Origin: an uncultured Clostridia bacterium
Lineage (GTDB): Bacteria; Bacillota; Clostridia; Christensenellales; UBA1242
Reading direction: 5' to 3'
Length of the DNA stretch: 12,233 bases
Assembly: GCA_947589615.1 (NCBI GenBank)
Contig: CANQBU010000026.1
Coordinates: 1 to 12,233, forward strand
The notes under the pieces were generated by a model. It was given only the letters and a program-made list of their open reading frames with translations, was not told where the DNA came from and did not search any database. Shown in pieces: positions 1 through 7,582 of the stretch (position 1 is the first letter of the stretch; the number at the start of each line of letters is the position of its first letter). Both the position numbers and the translations under genes were made by a program.

Positions 1-1225
1 CAAACAAAATTGTTTGGAAGTTGAACATCCGACAATTTAGTGGCTTTTTGGTCAAGCTGAATAATTGTATTATCTACACTTGGCTTTTCTGCTTTTGAAA
101 TTGTAAAATTAAGTGTTAGCGAGCCTGTGTAATCGTTTTTGAAAGTAACAATGACTTTACCATTTCCAGCATTTTTGTTATTTTGATATTCGACATCATA
201 ATCTTCGCCTAAAATCAGTGTTAAAGTGCCATCTTTAGCAATAACTTTAGGTGTTCTTTCAGTTCCATTATATACAAAATTCTTAATATCGAGGTCAACA
301 TTCAAACTTAAAGCATTTTTTCGTGGCTCTTTCGTTAAAGTGATTTGAATTGTATAATTTTTATAGTTTTCTTTGTCAGAGTAAACCGCTGTAGCTGTCA
401 TATATTCACTACTTATTTTCGTGCTTGGGGCTTCCCACTGCCAGCCCAAGCAATTAAGTTTAACATCTTGTAATGTTTTTGCCTTCCTGCTGATTGTCAA
501 AGATTTATCTGGCATTTGTAGTGGATATTCTGCCTTTTCAATGATAAATTGTGCTATATCTTCAGCGGAGTTATAGTTGCGTGATTCGACAATCACTGCC
601 TTTACCCAATAAATGCCGGCATTTGTTGGTCTTTTAGTTGAATAATGACCATCCCGACTAGTAGAATATGAATAAGTTATTTGGGCATTCTCCATCTTCC
701 CTTCAACTGTTGGACTTGGTGCATTTTCGCCATAAATCCAGTCTGGCATTGAAACTCTAAAATCGTTTCTTTCTGCCTTTTTAATGGTATATTGTAAACA
801 AATAGTTCCAGAATAATTGCCGGAAAAGGTAATTTCTATTTGCACATCACCTGCATTTATTCTATCTCCATCATAATTTACTGAAAATGTATCAATTGTT
901 TGATTTTGATAGGCTATAGTCAAAGTTTGCATTGTTTTGCTGCCATTGTAAACAAAATCTTTAAGCCCTTCCACTTTCACATCATTTTTGCTAAGTTGCT
1001 TTGGACTAATTGTAAAGGCTTGTGTTTTACTTCCAACTGAAAAGCCATCCTTAAATGATATAGTAACCTGTGCTTGAGTTGATGCCAAAATATTATTAGA
1101 ACACGAAATTGAATAACAATCGGATGGCACAATCATTCCTTTAAAGTAAACCGTTATTTTTGGTATAATTTGCTGGCCAGAATAAGTATAATTTCCTTCA
1201 ATATGAATTTCACACTGTGATAGAT
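1..1225 (-). repeat. YDG/MBG-type beta-repeat array at the visible C-terminal end of the M60 protein
   Basis: About five and a half modules of 65-90 residues can be read. YDG-type modules begin with YSG or YNG and close with GNYSG or NDYTG plus a strand such as FTIS. They alternate with two other kinds. One is MBG_2-like (WIYGENAPSP, ending NYNSAEDIAQF). The other carries a KA-x-x-L-x-DV-x-L signature and a W-x-W core (residues ~1340-1405), and a second copy of it starts at the left edge (KATKLSDVQLP). Such modules are usually extracellular stalks or spacers. They are divergent from one another at the sequence level. The array clearly continues outside the window. Confidence 0.75.
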
Positions 1226-4200
1226 CATAAATTTGCGGTGAATCCCCAAAAACTGCAATTAAATCAGTATCTCCCTGTAAAACAAAATTATCTGAAATGG
1301 TTTCATCTCCACATTGCCATCCTTGAAAATCGTTATCATCAAGCTTTATCAACTGAATTAGGTCATTATACTTGCCATATTTGACGCTGTAAATTTGATT
1401 TTTAACTATGTACCTATAAACAAAATTGCCTTCGTAAATTGCAACAAGAGAGCTTTCTTTGTTAAGAACATAAGTTTGTCCTGCATAGTAAACTATATTT
1501 CCGTCAAGATAAGTAATTATATTTTGTTTTGCCGTGTCAATTGTTGATAAATAAATTCCCACTCCTTCGGGATAATATTGCGTTCTAATATTTCCATTGT
1601 AATAGGTTGTTAATTTTATTTTTAATTTGACTTCAACGTCAAATTCCATGTCACCATTAAGATTGATTGTGTCTCCAGAATAATAAACTGATTCACTCTT
1701 TCTTTCAACATACTTTACATACTGATTTTCAGATAGTTGATATTCATATCCTTCACTGCCAAATTCAAATTCAGTGTTAGAAACATCTTTTTCATAGATT
1801 TTTCCTTTTATATTAAATTTTAAGTGATAATTTTCAGGCTTAATTCTGAGATTATTGTTGTCAAATATTAGTAAATATCCAGATTTTAAACTTATTTTGT
1901 CAATATCATCTTTTGTGAAAGCACCTAACAAACTTATATTTCTTTCCTCTGAGAAATCATCAAAAGTAAGAGAAAAATTGTTTACTTTATTTATAAGCGT
2001 TAACTTTGAAATGTCTTTTATATTCACACTGGTGTCCTGCATGTTATTGAAAAAGCAATCTTCCATCGTTAAATTTTTATGTGCCTCTACAGCAGCAAAA
2101 GACCTTGAATTTTTGCAGTTATCAAACACGCAATGGTGAATTTCTACATTATTCATTCCGTATATAGCACCTGCTAAACTTTTCGTCCTTAAGTTTTGAA
2201 AGGTTACATACTCTGCGACAAACGTGCCAGAAGAAACATAGATAACCGGATTGCCATTTTCAACCAACCTTCCATCGATTATAATTCTGGCATCTTCATT
2301 ACCAATAATTGAAAAGTTGTCGAGCATTTGAATAAATGAATTGCTGACAGTTAAAACAATATCTGTTTTAACAGAAGGCTCCACAGTAATTGTAAGATCT
2401 TTATAAAGTTGTTTATTGCCTTCTATAGCACAATCAGCAAGAAGATATATGGTCTGACCTGTTGTCGCATTTTTTATTGCATCATTGAGATCGGAATATG
2501 GTTGACTTTCAAGTTTGCAAACATTTTCACTTTCTTGTGTAATAATGGACTGCTCTTCACTTTCTGCACTTGCATTGAAAAATCTATTTATAGCAACCAC
2601 TTTGTATATTGGAGATGAATAATAATAAGTTTTGTCGACAAAATTTGAAGAATAAGTAAACCCGGCAACTTTCCATTCGGTATTTTGCGTTTTAGACCAC
2701 ACTTGATATCCAAGATGATTTGCATTTTTCTCGCATGAAATAAAAATTGTTCTTTCACTTCCACTTTGAGTTATTTTAGTGATTTTAGGCTTTGCGTTGT
2801 CATATTTTCTTTCGCTTTCTGGAACATTTTGATTTTTTTGCATAAAATCATACTGCAAAGTATCCGCATACCAATATGGCGCATTTGTTTTTGAAATTTT
2901 GCCATCTCTTTCCGCTTGCAACATCAACTGTTTAAATTCTTCTGTGGAATTGTTATAGGTAAATCTATTGTCTAAATCCGTATAATATGCAGTGCTCCAA
3001 TAAAATCCCCACCTTTCAAAATAATATGAAAGGTCAACTTTCGTTGCGAGTGAAGAATAATAGACCATTCTTTCCAAATTTGACAATGATACAAGATTTT
3101 CACTCTGATATAAGTTGTTTAATCTTCCCCAATATCCAGGAAATGCACACTCTAGATCCCACCAAATGAGATAGTTGTGATCTGCCTTAATCGTTGAACC
3201 CGAGCCGCTTGTATAGTCATTTGTATACATGATCTTTCCATCATGATACGCTTCATATTTAAGAGTGTAGTCACTTGCGATGTTGCTTAATGTTTTGTCA
3301 AAGGGGGCATATTGCTCATAGCTAAGGGGTAATGAATTTTGCTGTGACATCCCAAGTATTTTGAAATAGGCAAAGGCAGCCGTGAAATTGTTTGTTGTTT
3401 CATCAATTCTTCGATTATCAATATCAATCATATGCCCAAGTTCATGCCCAACACCAAAAATTAAATGTTCTGACAGCCCATATTTTGAGTTTTTAAAATT
3501 TTTAAAATTTGCAAACCAATAATGTTCATCATAAAAACCAATGTGATAAGAATAAGTGTAAGCACCTGAGTTGGCATAAGAGGTCATATATCTAAAATTT
3601 ACCACTATATGTTTATTCATCTCGTTTTCGGCAATGCCATTAAATTTAAAAACTTCGTTCATATAATTTCCCCAAAGTTGCATATTTTCACTTGGAGAAA
3701 TTTCATTGTTTTCAATATATACCTTATAAAGTGATTCCGCAGTTGTTGTAATTAATGCGTGATCAGTTACCAGTTCTGCCATATCAAGCATTGTTTGAGA
3801 CTGTCGATAATGCTTATAATATTCAGACAGCGAACTTAAAAACTGCTTGTCATCTTCACCCTTTCTGTAAATTGGATAATAACCGCCGCCTTCAATATAA
3901 ACACTAACATCTCCCTGCTGATCTTCTGTATAAGGATTAGAAATGTAAATTGCTCCACCTTTTCGCTCGTCTTTTGCAATATGGCTGTTTGAGGCAACAA
4001 TATCATCATAATCAAATTCGTTCATGCCCAGATTTAGAGACTTCGTTCTTTGCCATGCTGTATAATATCCATGATTTTGAGTAAATACAATTTTTGGCAG
4101 ATTATAATTTTGTTCAGCATCGACAAAGACCCTTATTTTCTGTCCTGTCAAGCCATAAATACCTGTCAAATTAAATACACTGGTCGAGACATTAAATCTT

Positions 4201-4604
4201 AAAGTGTAATTAGAATAATTAGCTATATCTCCAACCTGTGCGATTTTGTGATCATCATTAAAGGATGTTGAAAATTCCCTTTGGTAAGTATATTTTACAT
4301 TGCCTTTTAAAACTTCATTTGCTCTTTCAAAAATTTTTTTATCTATTTTCCCCTGTTCATAAAGTGTTGTAATTTTTTCAATTGTTTTAAAGTCATCCTT
4401 TAGGCTTGTTTGCGTGTAATTTTCAAATATGTCATCTGCCGACAGCATATCTTCATTTTGCCCACCTGCGTCACTTATGCTTGCTTCTATTGTGCTTGCA
4501 TACACAGGTTGAATTTGCAAATAATGGCAAAAAAATATTACCATTGCCATAAGTAATAGCAACGCTGAAATATAAAATAAAAATTTTGATTTTTTATTTA
4601 CCAT
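1..4604 (-). CDS. Secreted M60-like zinc metalloprotease with beta-helix and YDG/MBG repeats (C-terminus beyond window)
   Basis: This frame is open from an ATG at 4604 to the left window edge (1534 codons seen, no stop). Residues 1-36 form a signal peptide: KKSK, a hydrophobic core at about 8-26, and cleavage after VYA36. Residues ~135-560 match the M60/enhancin family: a TGIYGLTGQ strand (~145), GGAIYISNPY (~215), the gluzincin site HELGH at 387-391 followed by E402 in ETTNN (fits HExGHx(8,28)E), and FERWGF at 529-534. Then come an Fn3-like domain (~602-685), a pectin-lyase-like beta-helix (~695-870), an InlB-B/Flg_new-like segment with FQGW (~1090-1119), and YDG/MBG modules from ~1126. Known M60 enzymes cleave mucin-type glycoproteins; a host-glycan role here is inferred. 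No anchor is visible because the end is missing. The start has no Shine-Dalgarno sequence. Confidence 0.88.
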   Translation of the reverse strand, partial: MVNKKSKFLFYISALLLLMAMVIFFCHYLQIQPVYASTIEASISDAGGQNEDMLSADDIFENYTQTSLKDDFKTIEKITTLYEQGKIDKKIFERANEVLKGNVKYTYQREFSTSFNDDHKIAQVGDIANYSNYTLRFNVSTSVFNLTGIYGLTGQKIRVFVDAEQNYNLPKIVFTQNHGYYTAWQRTKSLNLGMNEFDYDDIVASNSHIAKDERKGGAIYISNPYTEDQQGDVSVYIEGGGYYPIYRKGEDDKQFLSSLSEYYKHYRQSQTMLDMAELVTDHALITTTAESLYKVYIENNEISPSENMQLWGNYMNEVFKFNGIAENEMNKHIVVNFRYMTSYANSGAYTYSYHIGFYDEHYWFANFKNFKNSKYGLSEHLIFGVGHELGHMIDIDNRRIDETTNNFTAAFAYFKILGMSQQNSLPLSYEQYAPFDKTLSNIASDYTLKYEAYHDGKIMYTNDYTSGSGSTIKADHNYLIWWDLECAFPGYWGRLNNLYQSENLVSLSNLERMVYYSSLATKVDLSYYFERWGFYWSTAYYTDLDNRFTYNNSTEEFKQLMLQAERDGKISKTNAPYWYADTLQYDFMQKNQNVPESERKYDNAKPKITKITQSGSERTIFISCEKNANHLGYQVWSKTQNTEWKVAGFTYSSNFVDKTYYYSSPIYKVVAINRFFNASAESEEQSIITQESENVCKLESQPYSDLNDAIKNATTGQTIYLLADCAIEGNKQLYKDLTITVEPSVKTDIVLTVSNSFIQMLDNFSIIGNEDARIIIDGRLVENGNPVIYVSSGTFVAEYVTFQNLRTKSLAGAIYGMNNVEIHHCVFDNCKNSRSFAAVEAHKNLTMEDCFFNNMQDTSVNIKDISKLTLINKVNNFSLTFDDFSEERNISLLGAFTKDDIDKISLKSGYLLIFDNNNLRIKPENYHLKFNIKGKIYEKDVSNTEFEFGSEGYEYQLSENQYVKYVERKSESVYYSGDTINLNGDMEFDVEVKLKIKLTTYYNGNIRTQYYPEGVGIYLSTIDTAKQNIITYLDGNIVYYAGQTYVLNKESSLVAIYEGNFVYRYIVKNQIYSVKYGKYNDLIQLIKLDDNDFQGWQCGDETISDNFVLQGDTDLIAVFGDSPQIYDLSQCEIHIEGNYTYSGQQIIPKITVYFKGMIVPSDCYSISCSNNILASTQAQVTISFKDGFSVGSKTQAFTISPKQLSKNDVKVEGLKDFVYNGSKTMQTLTIAYQNQTIDTFSVNYDGDRINAGDVQIEITFSGNYSGTICLQYTIKKAERNDFRVSMPDWIYGENAPSPTVEGKMENAQITYSYSTSRDGHYSTKRPTNAGIYWVKAVIVESRNYNSAEDIAQFIIEKAEYPLQMPDKSLTISRKAKTLQDVKLNCLGWQWEAPSTKISSEYMTATAVYSDKENYKNYTIQITLTKEPRKNALSLNVDLDIKNFVYNGTERTPKVIAKDGTLTLILGEDYDVEYQNNKNAGNGKVIVTFKNDYTGSLTLNFTISKAEKPSVDNTIIQLDQKATKLSDVQLPNNFV

Positions 4605-4610
4605 ATAATT

Positions 4611-4639
4611 ATTATATCAAATTCTCATTATTAAATCAA
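4611..4639 (-). promoter_or_regulatory. Sigma-A-like promoter of the M60 protease gene (predicted leaderless)
   Basis: On the minus strand, TTGATT (4639-4634) and a perfect TATAAT (4616-4611) are separated by 17 nt. A TG one base upstream of the -10 makes it an extended -10. Only six bases separate the -10 from the ATG at 4604, so a normal start about 7 nt downstream falls on or next to the start codon. No AGGAGG-like sequence precedes that ATG. Inferred from sequence only. Confidence 0.6.
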
Positions 4640-4709
4640 ACAATTAATTAGATCACATTTTTTGTTTGTCTTCTCATTCATTGCTGTTCTAATTGTCTTC
4701 ATTATTAAA
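4625..4709. repeat. Pair of exact 11-bp direct repeats in the divergent intergenic region
   Basis: TCATTATTAAA occurs at 4625-4635 and again at 4699-4709, 74 bp apart (close to seven helical turns). The first copy lies in the spacer of the minus-strand promoter and overlaps its -35. The second lies upstream of the plus-strand promoter. It could be an operator pair, but the sequence is so AT-rich that chance is a real alternative. Confidence 0.3.
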
Positions 4710-4739
4710 AAAGTGTTTTATAATTTTCTTAACGAATAT

Positions 4740-4768
4740 TTGGAATTATTGGTCGTTTATGATATACT
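4740..4768 (+). promoter_or_regulatory. Sigma-A-like promoter of the three-gene plus-strand operon
   Basis: TTGGAA (4740-4745) and TATACT (4763-4768) are spaced by 17 nt, close to TTGACA/TATAAT. Transcription would begin near 4775, just before or within the AGGAG ribosome binding site, giving a leader of only about 10 nt. A perfect TATAAT at 4719-4724 is an alternative -10, but it lacks a well-placed -35 (TTGTCT at 4693-4698 would need a 20-nt spacer). Confidence 0.5.
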
Positions 4769-4775
4769 AAATTTT

Positions 4776-4780
4776 AGGAG
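4776..4780 (+). promoter_or_regulatory. Ribosome binding site of the alpha/beta hydrolase gene
   Basis: AGGAG lies 5 nt upstream of the ATG at 4786. It supports that start and contrasts with the divergent gene, which has no such site. Confidence 0.75.
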
Positions 4781-4785
4781 TTTAA

Positions 4786-5634
4786 ATGAGAATAATAGAA
4801 ATCGAGACAGCAGATAAAGTGGCTTTATACGGCTGCCTATATGGAGAAAAATTTAAAAATACTTGTGTGATAATAACAAATGGAACTTGTGGCAATATCT
4901 TTGAAAATAAATTTCTAAGGATTGTAGGTGAAAAGTTAGAAAAAAGCAGAATATCATTTGTGTATGCACATAATAGAGGTGCTTTCCACAGAATAGACAC
5001 AATTGCTGCAGACAAAAAACCTATCGGAAACACCTATGACCTTTTTGATAAATGTCTGCTAGATTTACAAGCTTATGTTGATTGGGCAAAGGCACAAGGA
5101 TACAAACATATAATTCTGGGTGGACATTCATATGGGACTAATAAGGTGGTATATTATTTATCTAATCATCAAGATGAAAAAATTGATAAATATATCTTAA
5201 TTTCTCCGACAGACATGGGCAGATTTAAGGACCACGAAAAAGAAAGTGTGTTACAACTCATGCCATTAGCTTTAGAATATAAAAATGCAAACAAACTTGA
5301 TGATTTACTGCCCTATCCCTTCGACAATTATAATCTATATACAACAGAAGCATTCTTGGATTTTGTAAATAATATGCATTCAAGAAATCTTCCTATTTAT
5401 TCACAAAATGGAAATTGGGATCAATTAAAGCAGATTAATCAGATTGGACTTTTTGTAATGGGAGAGAAAGACGGTTTTGCATTTAATAATGCCGATTATC
5501 ATCTTCAAACAATCAATCAAAACAGCAAAAATAAAAATAATACAATAAAAGTGATTAAAGGCTGTGGGCATACCTTTTTTGGAAAAGAAGAAGAACTAGC
5601 AAATGAAATACTATCTTTCGTAAAAAGTTTCTAG
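4786..5634 (+). CDS. Alpha/beta-fold hydrolase (serine hydrolase/esterase-like)
   Basis: This is a 282-residue cytoplasmic protein without signal peptide or membrane segment. The complete hydrolase triad is visible: nucleophile Ser115 in GHSYG (113-117), acid Asp229 in MGEKDG, and His262 in GCGHTFF. The oxyanion-hole loop is probably TNGTCGN (31-37), after the strand CVII. Length and order fit single-domain alpha/beta hydrolases. The NGTCGN start and the NRG turn (63-65) recall the DUF1749/UPF0613-like branch, though this subfamily call is tentative. The substrate cannot be told from sequence; an ester, thioester or small acyl compound is likely. It is the first gene of a three-gene plus-strand cluster, 38 bp ahead of the next gene, with its own promoter and AGGAG site. 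Stop is TAG. Confidence 0.9.
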   Translation: MRIIEIETADKVALYGCLYGEKFKNTCVIITNGTCGNIFENKFLRIVGEKLEKSRISFVYAHNRGAFHRIDTIAADKKPIGNTYDLFDKCLLDLQAYVDWAKAQGYKHIILGGHSYGTNKVVYYLSNHQDEKIDKYILISPTDMGRFKDHEKESVLQLMPLALEYKNANKLDDLLPYPFDNYNLYTTEAFLDFVNNMHSRNLPIYSQNGNWDQLKQINQIGLFVMGEKDGFAFNNADYHLQTINQNSKNKNNTIKVIKGCGHTFFGKEEELANEILSFVKSF

Positions 5635-5660
5635 CCTTAAGTTAAGAAGATAAAAAAATT

Positions 5661-5668
5661 AGGAGTGG
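5661..5668 (+). promoter_or_regulatory. Ribosome binding site of the HExxH protein gene
   Basis: AGGAGTGG starts 12 nt before the ATG at 5673, leaving 7 nt between AGGAG and the start. It supports this ATG. Confidence 0.75.
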
Positions 5669-5672
5669 AAGA

Positions 5673-6602
5673 ATGGAAACTTTATATCTATCTGCAAAAA
5701 AATTTTTAGAAAACTTTTCACTTGATTTTGTTAAAATCAAAAACGAACTCGAAAATATTATGAAAAATGATTTTTCATTGCTTGGTATAAATAAAAATAT
5801 GAGTATTTCATTTGATGAAAGCAAGTTATTTGGTAAATCTGGAAGTGTCTCAAAAACAAATATCTCTTTTAATAAAACTAGAATTGAAATGATAATGACC
5901 TTGAAAATAGACGACACTGATAAAAATCACATCAAAAAAATTGAAAATTTTTATTCTAATTACGATGAAAAATCCCAGCACTCTGTCTTTGAAGAAAATC
6001 TATATAATTTTATAAAAAAATACAAGGAAATAGGTGCTGAATGGGCTTTTGAATGTATGGGCAGTTACAAAAGATTAAAATATGAAATGCTTGACGTCAT
6101 ATTGCATGAAACTGAACATATTTATCAAGATGAATTCAAAAGTTATTTGCTCGCAAATCAATTTCCAGAAGATCTAAGAAGCAAGGTTTTGATTTTTACA
6201 ATTTTATTCAACACGATTTTTGAAAAATTGCAAAAAAGCGACATGATTTTAAATTATAAACGAGAAAATCACATATTCCCAATAGAATTTGATGCCAGAT
6301 ATGAAACTTTAAAACAATTAAGCGAAATAAAGGATCTTTATTTTAAAGAAGATAAGGATTTTTCCAAACATTTGATTAAAAGTAATATAATTCCAAAAGA
6401 TTTTAACGCACAAGAAACATCGAAGCAAATTTTCGAGGATTATGAACAAATTTACGGGCTATATAAGCAAAATTTTGGAGAAGAATCTGAAGAAGTGAAT
6501 AATTTTCTTGAGAAAAATAAGCCCTTGATTATTTTTGAGTTTAATCGTAGATATAATGAAATGATAAATATTTCTTTAAAAGAAAAAAACAAATATACAT
6601 AA
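5673..6602 (+). CDS. Uncharacterised HExxH-motif protein (putative zinc metallopeptidase-like)
   Basis: I do not recognise a named family. The 309-residue protein is Lys/Glu-rich and probably mostly helical, with no signal peptide or clear membrane helix, so it is likely cytoplasmic. The key feature is HETEH at 145-149, inside a hydrophobic-flanked helix (DVILHETEHIYQDE), the classic zincin pattern. A possible third ligand is E205 in PIEFDAR (203-209), 56 residues downstream; an ExDA pattern after HExxH..Q is seen in several gluzincin-like small peptidases. The N-terminal ~80 residues contain predicted beta strands (e.g. IEMIMTLKI). It follows the hydrolase gene by 38 bp and precedes the TIM-barrel gene by 33 bp, so it is probably co-transcribed. 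Whether it cleaves protein or only binds metal is unknown. Confidence 0.8.
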   Translation: METLYLSAKKFLENFSLDFVKIKNELENIMKNDFSLLGINKNMSISFDESKLFGKSGSVSKTNISFNKTRIEMIMTLKIDDTDKNHIKKIENFYSNYDEKSQHSVFEENLYNFIKKYKEIGAEWAFECMGSYKRLKYEMLDVILHETEHIYQDEFKSYLLANQFPEDLRSKVLIFTILFNTIFEKLQKSDMILNYKRENHIFPIEFDARYETLKQLSEIKDLYFKEDKDFSKHLIKSNIIPKDFNAQETSKQIFEDYEQIYGLYKQNFGEESEEVNNFLEKNKPLIIFEFNRRYNEMINISLKEKNKYT

Positions 6603-6625
6603 TTTTTTATGTAAGGAAAACGCTT

Positions 6626-6631
6626 GGGAGG
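6626..6631 (+). promoter_or_regulatory. Ribosome binding site that fixes the start of the TIM-barrel gene
   Basis: GGGAGG lies 4 nt upstream of the ATG at 6636. An upstream in-frame TTG at 6624 overlaps this site and would translate the Shine-Dalgarno bases as Gly-Gly, so the ATG is preferred. Confidence 0.75.
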
Positions 6632-6635
6632 CAAA

Positions 6636-7493
6636 ATGTTAGAGGTAGGTATAAACACTAATAATGAGTGCGGAAAAGATGCAAGAGAAATTTTGACAAA
6701 CATTAAAGATGCAGGTTTTAAAAATGTCATGGTGGCATTTAAAGTGGGTAAAGCGGAAGAGATACTTAAAATTGCAACAGAACTTGGTTTAAATGTTCCT
6801 TTTGTGCATTTATCGGCATCAAACAATTTATGGGCAAAGGGCAAGGAGAACGAATGGTTTATGGCAACCTTAAAAGAACAAATTGAACTTACTGCCAAAT
6901 ATAAAATCCCCGCAGCAGTTTTGCACGCGACACATGGAAGAGCCGAACAACTCGCCCTTCCGCCCTCTGAATTTGGATTAAATTGCTTTTCAGAACTTGT
7001 CCAGTTTGCAAAAAATCTCAATGTGAGACTTGCACTTGAAAATTTGGACAAGCCTTCAATTAAACATTTTAAATATGTTATGGAAAATATAAAGGATAAA
7101 AACTTGGGGTTTTGCTATGATGCAGGACACCATCAATTATACCTACCAAATGTGGATTTATTAAAAAAATATGGCGACAGAATTATTGCAATTCATATGC
7201 ACGACAACCTAATGGATTGGGAAGAAGGTTATGATTGGACACGTGATTTACATATGCTTCCATTTGACGGAAAAATTGATTATAACAAAGTCATCAAAAA
7301 ACTTGCCGCCACCAATTACAAAAATGTAATAATGCTTGAAGTGCATAAAAATAGCGGCTCAGACCAAATTTACGACGAAATGTCAAATTTGGAATTTTTA
7401 AAAGAAGCAAAGAAAAGAGGAGAAAAACTTGCAGATATGCTTGAAAATGCAAGGAGCAAAAAAACATTAAACATTTTTCACTATACGACATAA
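6636..7493 (+). CDS. Sugar phosphate isomerase/epimerase-like TIM-barrel protein (xylose isomerase-like, AP_endonuc_2 fold)
   Basis: This is a 285-residue cytoplasmic protein from the ATG at 6636, the usual size for single-domain xylose-isomerase-like barrels. Strand-end motifs appear in order: VGINTN at the start, FVHLSAS (~56-62), VLHATHG (95-101), LALENLD (132-138), FCYDAGHH (159-166), IAIHMHDN (184-191), DLHMLPFDG (204-212) and IMLEVH (232-237). Glu135, Asp162, His187 or His189, and Glu235 are placed like the divalent-metal ligands of this superfamily, and His165 and His206 line the active site. The superfamily covers isomerases, epimerases, dehydratases and endonuclease IV; the compact barrel and D-x-H-x-L-P-F-D-G loop suit a sugar or polyol enzyme, but the substrate is undetermined. 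It is the last gene of the plus-strand cluster and is followed by a hairpin terminator. Confidence 0.9.
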   Translation: MLEVGINTNNECGKDAREILTNIKDAGFKNVMVAFKVGKAEEILKIATELGLNVPFVHLSASNNLWAKGKENEWFMATLKEQIELTAKYKIPAAVLHATHGRAEQLALPPSEFGLNCFSELVQFAKNLNVRLALENLDKPSIKHFKYVMENIKDKNLGFCYDAGHHQLYLPNVDLLKKYGDRIIAIHMHDNLMDWEEGYDWTRDLHMLPFDGKIDYNKVIKKLAATNYKNVIMLEVHKNSGSDQIYDEMSNLEFLKEAKKRGEKLADMLENARSKKTLNIFHYTT

Positions 7494-7514
7494 TTTTAAA
7501 ATTTAGATTTTATT

Positions 7515-7549
7515 AACAAAAAAGGATAGCCTAGCTACCCTTTTTTGTT
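7515..7549. terminator. Bidirectional intrinsic terminator between convergent genes
   Basis: Two 16-nt arms (7515-7530 and 7534-7549) pair around a 3-nt CTA loop with one A-C mismatch. The core is GG-A-TAGC/GCTA-C-CC, flanked by an A-tract on the left and a T-tract on the right. On either strand the hairpin therefore ends in TTTTTTGTT. It sits 22 bp after the TIM-barrel stop and 34 bp after the stop of the opposing giant gene, so it can end both transcripts. Confidence 0.88.
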
Positions 7550-7582
7550 TGTAATTTGCAACACATAGTCTCACATAATGCT

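Noticed and set aside
1855..2139. Plus-strand frames inside the M60 gene (also 2409-2618 and 2987-3169)
   Set aside because: They are shadows of a continuous minus-strand gene whose translation shows clear domains.
4521..4530. Cys26 of the M60 protein as a lipoprotein attachment site
   Set aside because: The preceding residues are VIFF, not a lipobox (small residues at -1 and -3), and a standard signal peptidase site (VYA) follows ten residues later.
4782..5033. An 83-codon minus-strand frame opposite the start of the alpha/beta hydrolase
   Set aside because: It is antisense to conserved hydrolase sequence, has no family resemblance, and overlaps the hydrolase promoter and ribosome-binding region only by chance.
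6624..6635. TTG at 6624 as the start of the TIM-barrel gene
   Set aside because: This start would encode the GGGAGG ribosome binding site as protein. The ATG at 6636 is correctly spaced and begins directly at the first barrel strand.
6452..7051. A 199-codon minus-strand open frame across the junction of the HExxH and TIM-barrel genes
   Set aside because: It lies antisense to two well-supported genes with intact motifs and ribosome binding sites. Its translation is low-complexity and has no recognisable domain.
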